A DNA stretch of 64,000 nt from a bacterium (GCA_017645765.1 JAGCNV010000026.1:62001-126000), one strand, 5' to 3'; shown: positions 26,142-36,554, counted from the stretch's first letter. Program-made: numbers and translations. Notes: generated from the letters alone by a model not told the origin.

Positions 26142-27569
26142 TTATTCTTTATCGTCTTTGATTCCGAGTTTGCTCATGCGGTATCTGAGCATTCTTTCAG
26201 TCAGATTAAGCAGAACGCATGTGTCGTGACGGTTGTAATTTGTCTTTTTAAGTGCTTGAATTATATAGCGTTTTTCAATATCAGCCAGAATTTTGTCAAG
26301 ATCTACGTTGTGTGAGAGATCAACTTCGAAAGGATTTGACTCTGCAATCTGCGGTTTCGGCATGGAAGGCATAGTTTTTTCGAAGTGTGTCTCGGTGACT
26401 AGACCGTCATGAGCGAAAATCGTGCCTCGCTCAATGATGTTTTTGAGTTCTCTGACGTTTCCAGGGAAGGTGTAGTGATTCAGAAAATCGAGAGTTTCTT
26501 CGGAAAATCTGAAATTTGTTCCCGTTTTCTTTGAAAACTGTTCCAAAAACATATCGGCAAGCGGCATTATGTCGGCGCGTCTTTCAGCAAGCGGCGGGAT
26601 GTAAAGCTCTATGACGTTCAGGCGGAAATAGAGGTCTTCTCGGAACTTTCCTTTTTTGATCTGTTCCTGAAGATTTTTGTTGGTTGCCGCGATAAGGCGT
26701 ACTCCTGTCGGTATTTTTTCGGTACCGCCGACACGGGTAAAAACGCGTTCCTGAAGAACCCTGAGCAGTTTTACCTGCATATTTTCACCGAGTTCGCCTA
26801 TTTCGTCCAGGAAAAGAGTGCCGTTTCCTGCGACTTCAAAGTAACCTTTCTTTGTCTGGTATGCGCCGGTGAAAGAGCCTTTTTCGTGACCGAAAAGTTC
26901 GCTTTCAAGAAGGTTTTCCGGGATTGCACCGCAGTTTATCGGATACCACGGAAGGTCGCCTCTGCCGCTGTGTTTGTGGATGAAGTTGGCGAGAACCTCC
27001 TTTCCCGTTCCGCTGTCGCCGGTGATAAGGACTGTACTGTCCGTCGGAGCGATGCGGAGCGCAAGTTCGAGGATTTTTTTCATCTGCGGGCTCTGAGCCA
27101 CGATCCCTGTTTCTTCCGGAATATTCTGAAAATCGGTATCTATCCGCTTTGTCTGAACGGTTTTTGCCGGTTCGCTGTTTTTCTGCGTTTGTGCCGCAGC
27201 AACGCATTTTTTTACGATGTCGCGTATTTCGGCGACGTTGAAAGGCTTGCTGACATAGTCGACTGCACCGAGTTCGATCGCCTTTATCGCCTGTTCGGTC
27301 GAAGCGTATGCTGTGATGACGATTACCTGCGATTTCGGGCTTGTATGAAGCAGTTCGTTCAGAAGATCGATGCCGTCTATTGCTTCAGGCATATTGTAAT
27401 CCATTAAGATTACTGTGAATTTTTCTTCTTTCAGCTTCCTGAGGGCGATTTCTCCGTTTTCTGCCGTTGTGACATCGTATCCGTCTTTTTTAAGCAGGAT
27501 CTGCAAAAACTGACGCATACTGAGTTCGTCATCAATAACTAAAATTTTAACTTTTTCGGAAGATTCCAT
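26142..27569 (-). CDS. pilR: Sigma-54-dependent response regulator, PilR-like (NtrC family)
   Basis: A receiver domain (1-120, phospho-acceptor Asp57 in ILMDYNMP) is followed by an AAA+ domain with Walker A GDSGTGKE (184-191) and GSFTGA (231-236), the sigma-54 contact loop, where the usual second residue Ala is Ser. The C-terminal Fis-type helix-turn-helix is IIQALKKTNYNRHDTCVLLNL. It overlaps pilS by one base and closes the pilus operon, so it probably activates pilin or related genes by sigma-54. No convincing -24/-12 promoter was found in the window. Confidence 0.88.
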   Translation of the reverse strand: MESSEKVKILVIDDELSMRQFLQILLKKDGYDVTTAENGEIALRKLKEEKFTVILMDYNMPEAIDGIDLLNELLHTSPKSQVIVITAYASTEQAIKAIELGAVDYVSKPFNVAEIRDIVKKCVAAAQTQKNSEPAKTVQTKRIDTDFQNIPEETGIVAQSPQMKKILELALRIAPTDSTVLITGDSGTGKEVLANFIHKHSGRGDLPWYPINCGAIPENLLESELFGHEKGSFTGAYQTKKGYFEVAGNGTLFLDEIGELGENMQVKLLRVLQERVFTRVGGTEKIPTGVRLIAATNKNLQEQIKKGKFREDLYFRLNVIELYIPPLAERRADIMPLADMFLEQFSKKTGTNFRFSEETLDFLNHYTFPGNVRELKNIIERGTIFAHDGLVTETHFEKTMPSMPKPQIAESNPFEVDLSHNVDLDKILADIEKRYIIQALKKTNYNRHDTCVLLNLTERMLRYRMSKLGIKDDKE

Positions 27570-29140
27570 TATTTTGCCTTGGGTTTGAAATCAATAATAA
27601 TTCTGGCACCTTTTTCGGTATTTGTCGCTTTTATCGAGCCACCGTGCCTGGTGACGATCCTGTAAACGAGAGCGAGCCCGAGACCGGTTCCGCGCTTTTT
27701 TGTCGAGAAAAACGGATCAAAAATTTTGTCTATATTCTTTTCTATAAAACCTGGACCGGTGTCGTCGAAATAGAGCTTGAAAGAGTTTTCCGAGAGTTCC
27801 GAAAATATGTTGATTTCTCCTTCGTCATTCATCTCTTCCGCACTGTTCGTCATGATGTTCCAGAATACCTGTTTTAACTTTTCGGCGTCTCCAAGAACTG
27901 AAAACTCATCTACTTTGCATGTGATTTTGACTTTCGGATGCCCGAGTCTGAAAAGGGTTACGACATCACTCAGAATTGAACTCGGAACGCATTCCATTAA
28001 AGTGTATGAAGTCTCCTCGGTGTATCTGAAAAGTGAATCAAGCAGGGTTTTGACGCGTGTTCCTTCGCGCCTGATGATGTCGATAAGCTCGGTCGTGTCC
28101 GATTCCGGCTGGATTTCCTGTATCTCGGAAAACATGAGTTCGCTTGCTCCGATGAGGCTTGTGAGTGGGTTTTTTATCTCGTGGGCGATAGTTGCCGTGA
28201 GTTTTCCGATAGTCGCCAGTTTTTCCTGAAGTTCGAAACTTTCTTCCTGCTTTCTGATAGCCGTAAGATCTGAAAATATAACAACTTTCTGGTTTTCAAT
28301 ATATGGCATTACCGTGTAGGAGAGCCAGATTCCTTTGATTTTTTTCTCCGACCACGCGCCGTTTGAAGCGGCATCTTTTGTTGCTTCGGCTAAGAATTTA
28401 TCGAGGATCTCTTCGAATTGTTCCGCGTATCTGTTTACGTAAAATTTTGTCGTTTCGTCAAAAATTACAATACCGATGTTTATCTGCGAAAATATTGCGA
28501 AAAAGTGCTTTTCCATCTCTTTGTTTCTGCGCGTTGATTCGATGAGTGAACTGTTCGCCTGACGGAAACTTTTTGTTATTCTGCTTGCCACGAAACCAGT
28601 GAAAGAGAAGAAGAGAAGGTAGGTAAAAAGGCGCGAAAAGTAAGATTCCCACGACGCAGAATAGGTTTTTACAAGTTCGGAAGTTATAAGCGGAAGAACG
28701 GAGAACTTGACGAAAACACCTTGCAGAAACAGCAGAAAGAATGCGTAAAGCGTTGTGATTATCGCACCTTTTTCGCGCATAAGGATTCCGGAATAGATAA
28801 TGTTTATGATTATTACATAAAGGTACGGCGAACTTATGCCGCCGCTTATGTATGAAACCAGAACCCAGAACGAAATTTCGACAACAAACTGCAAGTATGC
28901 GAAAAGAGTAAGATATTTCTCACGCATGAAACGATTGACTGTCAGCGAAAAGATGTTGAAAACGAGCATAAAGAATGCCGAGAGGAGAAAAAGTTTGTTC
29001 GCAAATGAAAAAACATCGGTGTTTTCACGTATGAACGGGAAAAGGAAAAACGAAAATATAACAGTGAAAATGAAGAAGAATCGTATTATGAGATAGTAAC
29101 TTAGGTGATTGCGGAATTCGTCCGCCGAGAGAAGGTTCAT
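27569..29140 (-). CDS. pilS: Membrane sensor histidine kinase, PilS-like
   Basis: Six membrane helices fill residues 15-190, as in PilS. A PAS-like region (about 205-295) leads to the HisKA dimerisation helix with His320 in TIAHEIKNPLTSL, and then an ATP-binding domain with N-box NIMTNSAEEM, DDTGPGF and GTGLGLALVYRIV. It presumably phosphorylates the adjacent PilR-like regulator. The start overlaps the pilC stop by 4 bp, which ties it to the pilus genes. Confidence 0.88.
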   Translation of the reverse strand: MNLLSADEFRNHLSYYLIIRFFFIFTVIFSFFLFPFIRENTDVFSFANKLFLLSAFFMLVFNIFSLTVNRFMREKYLTLFAYLQFVVEISFWVLVSYISGGISSPYLYVIIINIIYSGILMREKGAIITTLYAFFLLFLQGVFVKFSVLPLITSELVKTYSASWESYFSRLFTYLLFFSFTGFVASRITKSFRQANSSLIESTRRNKEMEKHFFAIFSQINIGIVIFDETTKFYVNRYAEQFEEILDKFLAEATKDAASNGAWSEKKIKGIWLSYTVMPYIENQKVVIFSDLTAIRKQEESFELQEKLATIGKLTATIAHEIKNPLTSLIGASELMFSEIQEIQPESDTTELIDIIRREGTRVKTLLDSLFRYTEETSYTLMECVPSSILSDVVTLFRLGHPKVKITCKVDEFSVLGDAEKLKQVFWNIMTNSAEEMNDEGEINIFSELSENSFKLYFDDTGPGFIEKNIDKIFDPFFSTKKRGTGLGLALVYRIVTRHGGSIKATNTEKGARIIIDFKPKAK

Positions 29141-30330
29141 CCGACAGCTTTACCCATGCTGAACATCGGCAGGTACATAGCGACCATCATCGTTCCGACA
29201 ATGCCGCCGATGACGACCATGAGGATAGGCTCGATCATCGAAGTAAGACCGTCAACTGCGACATCGACTTCCTCTTCATAGAAGTCTGCAATTTTATTAA
29301 GCATTGTATCCATAGCACCGGTTGCTTCACCGACACCGATCATCTGAACGACCATCGACGGGAAAACGCCTGCTTCGGTAAGCGGAGTCGTCATGTCGCT
29401 TCCTTCGATAACCTTGGTTCTGACGAACATGATAGCCTTTTCGATCATCATATTTCCTGAAGTTCTCGAAACAACTTCAAGACCGTCAACAAGCGGAACA
29501 CCGGAACTTACAAGAGTTCCCAGCGTTCTCGTGAATCTTGCAACGGCCGATTTTCTGATAAGGTCGCCGACTATCGGTGCGTTAAGGGCGTATCTGTGAA
29601 CACCGAAACGGAACTTCGGGTTTTTCATCGCCGTTCTGAATGCTAAAACGATACCGACAAGTCCGCCGATTATGAAAAGAATGTTCTCCTGAACCCATTC
29701 ACTCATATCAACAATAACCTGCGTAAGTCCTGGAAGCTGCTGACCGTTGCTCATAAACATTGTAGCAAACGTCGGAACAACGTAGTAGAGGAGGACGATC
29801 GTAATTAAAATCGTTGCTGTCAAAACGACGGCAGGATATTTCATCGCACTTTTGATTTTTGCTGTTGTAGCCGCGTTTTTTTCAAGGAATATTGCAAGAC
29901 GGTCAAGAATCGTATCCAAGATACCGCCGACTTCGCCTGCTGCAACGAGGTTGACGTAAAGGTCGGTGAAAACTTTGTGATCTTTCAGCGCATCACTGAG
30001 TGATTTACCTTCTTCAACCGAGTTTTTGACCTTTCTCAGAATACTTCTGAAGTAAGGTGTTTCGGACTGAGCTGCAAGGATTTCCAAACCCTGAATAATT
30101 GAAAGACCGGCATTGATCATGGTTGCGAACTGACGCGTGAAGATAACGAGCTCTTTCGGCTTCATTCCGCCGCCGCCGAGCTCTATCTTTGTCCAGTCTT
30201 TTTTCAGGGAGTCAACTCTGACACCCTGTGCCAGTAAGGCTTGTCTTGCTCCTTTTTCGTCATCGGCATCGATTGAGCCTCTGACTGTTTCGCCCTTTTT
30301 GTTGACACCGGCATACTTGTAAAAAGGCAT
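29137..30330 (-). CDS. pilC: Type IV pilus platform protein
   Basis: The inner-membrane platform for pilus assembly and retraction. Two T2SSF domains (about 65-190 and 270-390) and three membrane helices are visible; the N terminus PFYKYAGVNKKGETVRGSID and ARFTRTLGTLVSSGVPLVDGLEVV are typical. It is paralogous to gspF at 17636. It starts three bases after pilT and is 397 residues long. Confidence 0.93.
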   Translation of the reverse strand: MPFYKYAGVNKKGETVRGSIDADDEKGARQALLAQGVRVDSLKKDWTKIELGGGGMKPKELVIFTRQFATMINAGLSIIQGLEILAAQSETPYFRSILRKVKNSVEEGKSLSDALKDHKVFTDLYVNLVAAGEVGGILDTILDRLAIFLEKNAATTAKIKSAMKYPAVVLTATILITIVLLYYVVPTFATMFMSNGQQLPGLTQVIVDMSEWVQENILFIIGGLVGIVLAFRTAMKNPKFRFGVHRYALNAPIVGDLIRKSAVARFTRTLGTLVSSGVPLVDGLEVVSRTSGNMMIEKAIMFVRTKVIEGSDMTTPLTEAGVFPSMVVQMIGVGEATGAMDTMLNKIADFYEEEVDVAVDGLTSMIEPILMVVIGGIVGTMMVAMYLPMFSMGKAVG

Positions 30331-30333
30331 TCT

Positions 30334-31431
30334 TTACCTCCTCGTTTGGTTTGTTCTTGCGAGAATAGCCTGGAACTCGTCCAAATGCGGAACCAGTGTC
30401 AACGCATCTTCCATGCTGATGACATCGCTTCTGACCAGTCTGGCGAGATCCTGTGTCATGGTCTGCATTCCGCTGTCGTTCTGACCTGACTGCATACTGG
30501 AATAAATCTGCTGGAGCTTTTCCTCGCGGATAAGGTTTCTGATTGCTGCGTTCGGAACCATGACTTCGCAGGCGATAACACGTCCGCCGCCGTATTTTTT
30601 AGGAATGAGTGTCTGTGCGACAATTCCCTGAAGAACGAAGCTGAGCTGCGCTCTGACCTGGTTCTGCTGGTTTACGGGGAACATATCGATGATTCTGTTT
30701 ATCGTTTCAATCGTGCTGTTCGTGTGAAGCGTAGCAAGTGCAAGGTGACCTGTTTCCGAAACGCTGAGGGCCGTAGACATGGTCTCAATATCACGGATCT
30801 CACCGATGAGAACGATATCCGGGTCCTGCCTGAGAACAACGCGGAGAGCCGATGCGAAAGAACCTGTGTCGGCGCCGACTTCACGCTGGTTTACGATGCA
30901 GTTTTTATGCGAGTGGATGAACTCGATAGGATCTTCGATCGTGACGATGTGTCCGTGACGGTTGCGGTTGATGTAGTCGACCATCGAAGCAAGCGTTGTT
31001 GATTTACCGCTTCCCGTAGGTCCGGTGACAAGGATCAGACCTTTCGGTTTTTTTGCGAGTTCTTCGACTATCGGAGGAAGACCGAGCTGTCTGAAATCGA
31101 GGATTTTATATGGAATAACACGGATCGCGGCACTGACCGCGCCCCTCTGCATGAAGACATTGGCCCTGAAACGGCTCAGATTTTTGACACCGAAACTGAG
31201 GTCGAGCTCATTCTTTTCCTCAAAAACCTTTTTCTGCTTTTCTGTCAGAATGCTGTATGCAAGTTTTTTCGTATCTACCGGAGAGAGCGGCGGCACGTTT
31301 ACCGGTCTCAGATTTCCGTCGATTCTGAGCTGTGGCGGCGAACCGCTGGTAATATGAAGGTCTGACGCTCCCTGTTCAATCATCAGGGAAAGCAGATCCT
31401 GCAGAGAAACTGTAGCATTGGGATTTTCCAT
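30334..31431 (-). CDS. pilT: Type IV pilus retraction ATPase
   Basis: Powers pilus retraction and twitching. The PAS-like N-terminal domain is followed by Walker A GPTGSGKSTTLASM, an Asp box (TIEDPIEFIH), Walker B VLRQDPDIVLIGEIRD and a His box ATLHTNSTIETI. The AIRNLIREEKLQQIYSSMQ helix, characteristic of PilT, is present. It lacks the zinc module and the extended N-terminal domain of PilB. Length 365. Confidence 0.94.
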   Translation of the reverse strand: MENPNATVSLQDLLSLMIEQGASDLHITSGSPPQLRIDGNLRPVNVPPLSPVDTKKLAYSILTEKQKKVFEEKNELDLSFGVKNLSRFRANVFMQRGAVSAAIRVIPYKILDFRQLGLPPIVEELAKKPKGLILVTGPTGSGKSTTLASMVDYINRNRHGHIVTIEDPIEFIHSHKNCIVNQREVGADTGSFASALRVVLRQDPDIVLIGEIRDIETMSTALSVSETGHLALATLHTNSTIETINRIIDMFPVNQQNQVRAQLSFVLQGIVAQTLIPKKYGGGRVIACEVMVPNAAIRNLIREEKLQQIYSSMQSGQNDSGMQTMTQDLARLVRSDVISMEDALTLVPHLDEFQAILARTNQTRR

Positions 31432-31442
31432 TTTTATACCTC

Positions 31443-33200
31443 TTATGAGTTTTCATCAGGTGCCGTGTTTCTTAAAACTTCGGCTATACTTGTCGTTCCT
31501 TCGAGAAGCCTTAAGTTAGCGCTCATTCTCATGGTTTTCATGCCGAGCTTTATCGCGAGCTCTTTAAGTTCCATGGAGCTTGCGCCGTTAAGTATCGCGT
31601 CTTTCAAAGGATCGGTCATTTTCATAACTTCGTAAAAAGCGATTCGGCCTTTATAGCCTGTTCCGTTGCAGACTTCGCAGCCTTTGCCCTGGTAAATCTG
31701 GTAGCCGTCGGCAATCTGCTCCTCCTTGATTCCGAGTTTCAGAAGTTCCGATTTCGGCACGTCTATCGGCTCTTTGCAGTTGTAGCATATTTTTCTTCCG
31801 AGACGCTGAGCCATGATGCAGTTTACTGAAGATGTGACAAGGAAACTTTCAACACCCATGTTGATCAGACGGGTAATTGTTGAAGGCGCATCGTTCGTGT
31901 GAAGCGTACTCAGAACCATGTGACCCGTGATAGCTGCTTTTACTGCGATGTCGGCCGTTTCAAAGTCACGGATCTCACCGACCATCATGATATCGGGGTC
32001 CTGACGGAGGAATGAACGGAGCGCCGAAGCGAAAGTAAGACCTACCTGCTCACGGATCGCAACCTGGTTGATACCTTCAAGGTTGAACTCGACCGGGTCT
32101 TCAGCTGTTGAAATGTTGACATCTTCCTTGTTGAGGTCGGAAAGAGCGGAGTAGAGCGTCGTCGTTTTTCCTGAACCGGTAGGACCTGTAACGAGCATCA
32201 TTCCGTAAGGTTTGTATATCGCTTCTTTGAAGATTTCGAGCTGATCGGGGAAGAAACCGAGCTTGGTCATGTCGAGCTGAAGGTTGCTTTTATCGAGAAG
32301 TCGGAGAACGACTTTTTCGCCGAAAATTACGGGGCAGACCGAAACACGGAAATCCATGTCTTCGCCCTGGCCGATCTTGATTTTGATACGACCGTCCTGA
32401 GGAATACGTTTTTCTGCGATATCGAGGTTTGCCATGACTTTGAGTCTGGCTACGATCGCATCCATCGTGTTTCTCGGCGGATGAACGACGTCATAAAGAA
32501 CACCATCCATTCTGAGACGGATTCTGAAACTCTTTTCGTAAGGTTCGACGTGAATATCGGACGCTTTCTTCTTGATTGCGTCAAGGAGAACCATGTTGAC
32601 GAAACGGATGACCGGCGCCTCTTCCGAGTTGCGGATCATGTCTTCAAGAGATGTGCTTTCGTCAAAATTTGTCTCGCTCAGCTTTACATCGTCTGCCTCG
32701 CTGAGGAGAGCTTCCATGTCGAAACTGATGTCGCCGTATTTCTTGTCGTCTTTTTTTGCCGATTCACCGTAATATTTAGCGATTGCGGCTTCGATATCGG
32801 TTGCCGAGGCTATTACGACTTCGACATTGTAGTCGGTCAGGAACTTGATGTCGTCCTGTGCGTTCATGTTCGAAGGATCGGCCATTGCGACAGTCAGGGT
32901 GTTGCCGATTCTTGAGATCGGAATGACGTTGTATCGCGTTACGATCTGTTCGTTGAGCAGAGCGATGACTTCAGGCTGGATCTCAAGTTCAGAAAGGTCT
33001 ATCTTCGGAACATTGTACTGTTCGCTGAGAATGTCGACAAGCTGGTTTTCATTGAGTTTGTTTTCTTTAAAGAGAATGTCTTTTATGCTTTCTCCCGATT
33101 CTATCGAGAGTTCTTCGAGAGATTTCAGTTCCGGCAGGGAAATGATTCCTCTCTTTATCAGCATTCCTGTTAATTGTCTGTTGTTCAAAAGCAACTCCAC
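31443..33200 (-). CDS. pilB: Type IV pilus extension ATPase
   Basis: Drives pilin polymerisation. The N-terminal MshEN-type domain (about 1-150) belongs to a class that binds c-di-GMP in some species. The motor shows GPTGSGKTTTLYSALSDL, EDPVEFNLEGINQV and FLRQDPDIMMVGEIRD; the zinc module is CYNC...CEVC. A GTG at 33200 gives 585 residues, but TTG four codons later has GGAG at the right distance and is an equally good start. Its promoter is at 33225-33252. Confidence 0.93.
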   Translation of the reverse strand: MELLLNNRQLTGMLIKRGIISLPELKSLEELSIESGESIKDILFKENKLNENQLVDILSEQYNVPKIDLSELEIQPEVIALLNEQIVTRYNVIPISRIGNTLTVAMADPSNMNAQDDIKFLTDYNVEVVIASATDIEAAIAKYYGESAKKDDKKYGDISFDMEALLSEADDVKLSETNFDESTSLEDMIRNSEEAPVIRFVNMVLLDAIKKKASDIHVEPYEKSFRIRLRMDGVLYDVVHPPRNTMDAIVARLKVMANLDIAEKRIPQDGRIKIKIGQGEDMDFRVSVCPVIFGEKVVLRLLDKSNLQLDMTKLGFFPDQLEIFKEAIYKPYGMMLVTGPTGSGKTTTLYSALSDLNKEDVNISTAEDPVEFNLEGINQVAIREQVGLTFASALRSFLRQDPDIMMVGEIRDFETADIAVKAAITGHMVLSTLHTNDAPSTITRLINMGVESFLVTSSVNCIMAQRLGRKICYNCKEPIDVPKSELLKLGIKEEQIADGYQIYQGKGCEVCNGTGYKGRIAFYEVMKMTDPLKDAILNGASSMELKELAIKLGMKTMRMSANLRLLEGTTSIAEVLRNTAPDENS

Positions 33201-33224
33201 AAACGGTTGTCATTCACCCGCGGC

Positions 33225-33252
33225 ATTATATTTTTATAAATTATAACGTCAA
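33225..33252 (-). promoter_or_regulatory. Promoter of the pilBTCSR operon
   Basis: Minus strand: TTGACG (33247-33252), 16-bp spacer, TATAAT (33225-33230). Only about 25 bp separate the -10 from the start codon. This looks sigma-70-type, so the pilus ATPase genes need not depend on PilR. Confidence 0.75.
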
Positions 33253-33365
33253 GAAGAATTTTACAAAGACACTTCACGGAAATCTTAAGGATAGTCTTGA
33301 TTCGGATTGTGACTGATTTGTGGTTTATTTGAAATTTGTAGAATTTGTAAAGGAACAGGAAATTA

Positions 33366-36300
33366 TTATTTCTTTGCAGCGAAAACTTTTACGCCTGCAA
33401 GAGCAAGAAGTGCCGCGAATGCTGCGAAAACAAGGTAAAGCGTACTGCTGTCGCTGTCGGAAACTGCCGATATTGCGCAACCGCCTTCATCGTCGCTGTC
33501 GGAAGCGCATGAATTCGGGTCTGTGCTGTCGCATTCATAAATGAATTCCTTCGAAGTTACGGGAGTTCCGACTGCTTTTCCTGAACCGACTTTTACATCG
33601 CTGACGGAGATCTTTGCCTTTTCACCGACCGACATTTTAAATTCGACCTTGAAAATAAGGAACTTTTCTTCGTTTTCCGAGTACTGAAGGAAGTCTTCAA
33701 GGTTTTCAAAAGACATTGAAGAGTTGCTTTCGAAAGAGTCTATCTTTTGAATTACCGTGTCGCCGTCAGACTGAATACCGTTGCCGTCTCTGTCGAGAAT
33801 AAGGCTGATCGATTTGATACCTTCGCCGAATTTTACAAAACTGCTTGGGGTCTTGACTTTGATCGTTTTGATTTTGTCGGCTACTCCGATCGATTTCGTT
33901 CTGACCTGAAGTATTTCGTGCTCGCCGTTGAAATCTTTGTATGCCGGAGCCTGAGGATCATACTGACCTTTGGTGAATACGAAACCTTCTGTAGGTTCGA
34001 ATCTGTATGTCGCGAATTCAGTTCTTTTACCGGTTAAGACAAGTTGTCCGCTGTCTTTAATATTAAATGATTCGATTCCTTCGATAGCCATGTTGAATTT
34101 GCCTGGCTGACCGGATTTTGCTGTTGTTTCGACATCTGCGGTTACAATGAAGTTGTGCTGGAGGTTGTCAGCGTTTACAAGTCTGTTTGCCGCATCAGTG
34201 ATAGAAAAATCAATGAAAGTATCGTTTTTGAGGCTTTCTGTCGAAGCGATTTCGGTATCGCCCGCATCTACTTTGCCGTCTCCGTTGTTGTCTTTGTAAA
34301 GTTTGAAGTTACCTGCGAATATATCGGCATCTTTTGTAAGTTTCAGTTCAACCGTGTGGAACTCGAAGAATTTTCCTTCTTCATTTCCTTCTGAAATAAG
34401 ATAGAACTGACCGAGAACGAGTTTTTCAGTCGGGGAGGGAATGAATATTTCGTTGGAGTCTCCGCTTCCAGGGCTGTTTTTACCAAGATCGAAAGAAACT
34501 TTTGCACCGCTTGTCAGATTGCTGCTTGCATCAAGAACACACTCGTTGTTTTTGCATTTTTTGCCGTCTTTGCAATCCTTGTCTTCAGCACAGTAGTTGT
34601 CGTTGCCTTCGATTCTGATACCGCCGCACTGAGTTTTCGGAGGAAGTTCGCACTCGGTTACAGCCGGGCAGTTTCCGAGTTTAAGTCTCAGCGGAATGTT
34701 GCTGTTTGAATTGTAGGGCATGCCGTCGCCGGTGATTACGGCTGTATTTCTGATAATTTCGTTCTTGGAAAGGTTTGCTTTAGGTTTGACCTGGAATCTT
34801 ACCCAGTAACCTTCGCTGCAGTAACCGGGGTTATTGAGTTTGTCACAGTGCTGCGTCATGGTATCGGTGATCTTCTGTGCGGTAGTGTATGGGAATCCGC
34901 CGTTTACATCAGGAACAGTCGTCCAGTCCGTTCCGTTGCCTTTTTCATCGAATTTTGTTGCGATTTCAGTCGTTCCCGGAACATAGTCGACCTGAGCGGG
35001 AAGTGTATCCTGAAGCGTTACATTGCTGGCCTGATTGTCACCCCAGTTCTGGATTTTGATCGTGTAGTAGAACGGTCTGTCGGAGCATACTGCATTTTCA
35101 TCTGTCGAGCATGAGCAGTAGTCTTTCTCTCTGCCGTTCGGGGTTTTTGTATTTGGAGATTTGTCCGGCAATGTTTCTGGAATATCGAATTTCGGTGCTT
35201 TCGTATCGACACTGATGATAAGAAGGTTCGTGTAGACCTGATCCTGGTTTGCGCCGATTTTGAGGTTGAGCATCGTGTCGCCTTTATTGAATCTTCCGTA
35301 GAAAGGTCCTTCCGGGCCTGCATCGACCATGAGAATGTCGGCATCGATCGCGTATTCGAGAGGATTGCTCATATCCATAGGCCACAACTGGTTCGGGTTG
35401 CCGACACACCAGTAGTTGCTGGTATCTTCCCAACTGAAAACCGAAGAAATCGAGTTGAACATTTCGGTATAGTCGAGAGGTCCCCATCCTCCTGCTAAGG
35501 CGGAAGAATAGGTGTCATTAATGGTTTTGGGCGGGTTGCAGTTGTTGAACATGGGCGCGAAATTGTTCGGATCGCTCTGTCCGCTTATGTAAAGACCTTC
35601 TGGTTCTGCTTTCTGATAAGGGATAATTACCTGGTTAGTATCATTATCAACTTTGGCTGTCATTGCAAGTCCCGGGTCGCCTTCAAAAACGACAAGACCG
35701 AGTTTGATTACTGCTTCTGCAGGAAGTTCGAAGCCGGAAACTGTGATAGGGGTCTCCAGGAAACGGTAAGCTGCAAGACCGTTGTAGAAGTAGATTTTCT
35801 TCGGGTTGATGTGTGCCGAGGTGTAGACGAAAGGCATGAACCAGCCGCCGACAAGACCGCTTGTTTCAAGGTATTTTTCGTCGTTGGAACCGTCCATACC
35901 GCTGACAGTGTATTCTCCGTAAAGAGCTTCACCGGAGTTCATTCCTTTTGCTTCGCCCATTTTGATGATTTCTTTCATGAAGTCGGAAACTTCGACACGG
36001 TAGGTGTAAACACCGGTATTTCCTTTATCATTCAGAGCTTCGTATTCAAAGTTGCCGATTGTTGTGCTTGCAAGGTTACCCTGCATTGAAGCGGTGATTT
36101 CTTTTGTCAAAGTTATTTCCGGATCTGACTGATTCTTGAATGTGAGTGTTACAGAATTGTCGGTCGGTCCTGCCAGATTATTCGGATCCTGCGTCGAAAG
36201 CCATGCAAGGAAAGCACGGTCAATGTTGGCATCCGGCGGAATGTGCTTTGAAGTCAAAGTGTATGTTGAAGAGTTAATGAAAGTATCGCCCTGCGGGTTT

Positions 36301-36521
36301 TGGGCGGTGGTGTCCGTGACACCGCCCAGGCCGTCTGTTTGTTTGTTTGCTTCACCAGTAACATGGTCGATAAGAGTTTTGTGCATGATGAAGAAGTCCC
36401 AGGCACCTTCCTCCCATTTTAGTTCAGTGCCGTCGGGAGCTAGTGAGATACCGTTTTGGCCAAGATCGGCAAAAAGAAAAAAAGGAACAAAAAACATGAG
36501 AATCAATAAGAATTTTTTCAT
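33366..36521 (-). CDS. Large surface protein with DUF11-like domain and MYXO-CTERM-like tail
   Basis: A 1051-residue secreted protein. The signal peptide is MKKFLLILMFFVPFFLFA. Residues about 60-420 are a large beta-rich domain, followed by a DUF11-like segment (about 465-620; FYYTIKIQNWGDNQASNVTLQDTLP in form), a small cysteine cluster (CGGIRIEGNDNYCAEDKDC) and further beta-sandwich repeats (680-1000). The C terminus has GGCAISA, about 13 spacer residues, a membrane helix and a basic AAKK end, as in MYXO-CTERM/GlyGly-CTERM sorting signals. It is upstream of pilB on the same strand; adhesion or pilus-tip functions are possible but unproven. Confidence 0.8.
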   Translation of the reverse strand: MKKFLLILMFFVPFFLFADLGQNGISLAPDGTELKWEEGAWDFFIMHKTLIDHVTGEANKQTDGLGGVTDTTAQNPQGDTFINSSTYTLTSKHIPPDANIDRAFLAWLSTQDPNNLAGPTDNSVTLTFKNQSDPEITLTKEITASMQGNLASTTIGNFEYEALNDKGNTGVYTYRVEVSDFMKEIIKMGEAKGMNSGEALYGEYTVSGMDGSNDEKYLETSGLVGGWFMPFVYTSAHINPKKIYFYNGLAAYRFLETPITVSGFELPAEAVIKLGLVVFEGDPGLAMTAKVDNDTNQVIIPYQKAEPEGLYISGQSDPNNFAPMFNNCNPPKTINDTYSSALAGGWGPLDYTEMFNSISSVFSWEDTSNYWCVGNPNQLWPMDMSNPLEYAIDADILMVDAGPEGPFYGRFNKGDTMLNLKIGANQDQVYTNLLIISVDTKAPKFDIPETLPDKSPNTKTPNGREKDYCSCSTDENAVCSDRPFYYTIKIQNWGDNQASNVTLQDTLPAQVDYVPGTTEIATKFDEKGNGTDWTTVPDVNGGFPYTTAQKITDTMTQHCDKLNNPGYCSEGYWVRFQVKPKANLSKNEIIRNTAVITGDGMPYNSNSNIPLRLKLGNCPAVTECELPPKTQCGGIRIEGNDNYCAEDKDCKDGKKCKNNECVLDASSNLTSGAKVSFDLGKNSPGSGDSNEIFIPSPTEKLVLGQFYLISEGNEEGKFFEFHTVELKLTKDADIFAGNFKLYKDNNGDGKVDAGDTEIASTESLKNDTFIDFSITDAANRLVNADNLQHNFIVTADVETTAKSGQPGKFNMAIEGIESFNIKDSGQLVLTGKRTEFATYRFEPTEGFVFTKGQYDPQAPAYKDFNGEHEILQVRTKSIGVADKIKTIKVKTPSSFVKFGEGIKSISLILDRDGNGIQSDGDTVIQKIDSFESNSSMSFENLEDFLQYSENEEKFLIFKVEFKMSVGEKAKISVSDVKVGSGKAVGTPVTSKEFIYECDSTDPNSCASDSDDEGGCAISAVSDSDSSTLYLVFAAFAALLALAGVKVFAAKK

Positions 36522-36554
36522 CGTCTCCTCCGAAGTTTAACAAAAAAACATAGG

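Noticed and set aside
33201-33365. Sigma-54 promoter for the pilus genes
   Set aside because: No GG-N10-GC element was found; a good TTGACG/TATAAT pair explains the start instead.
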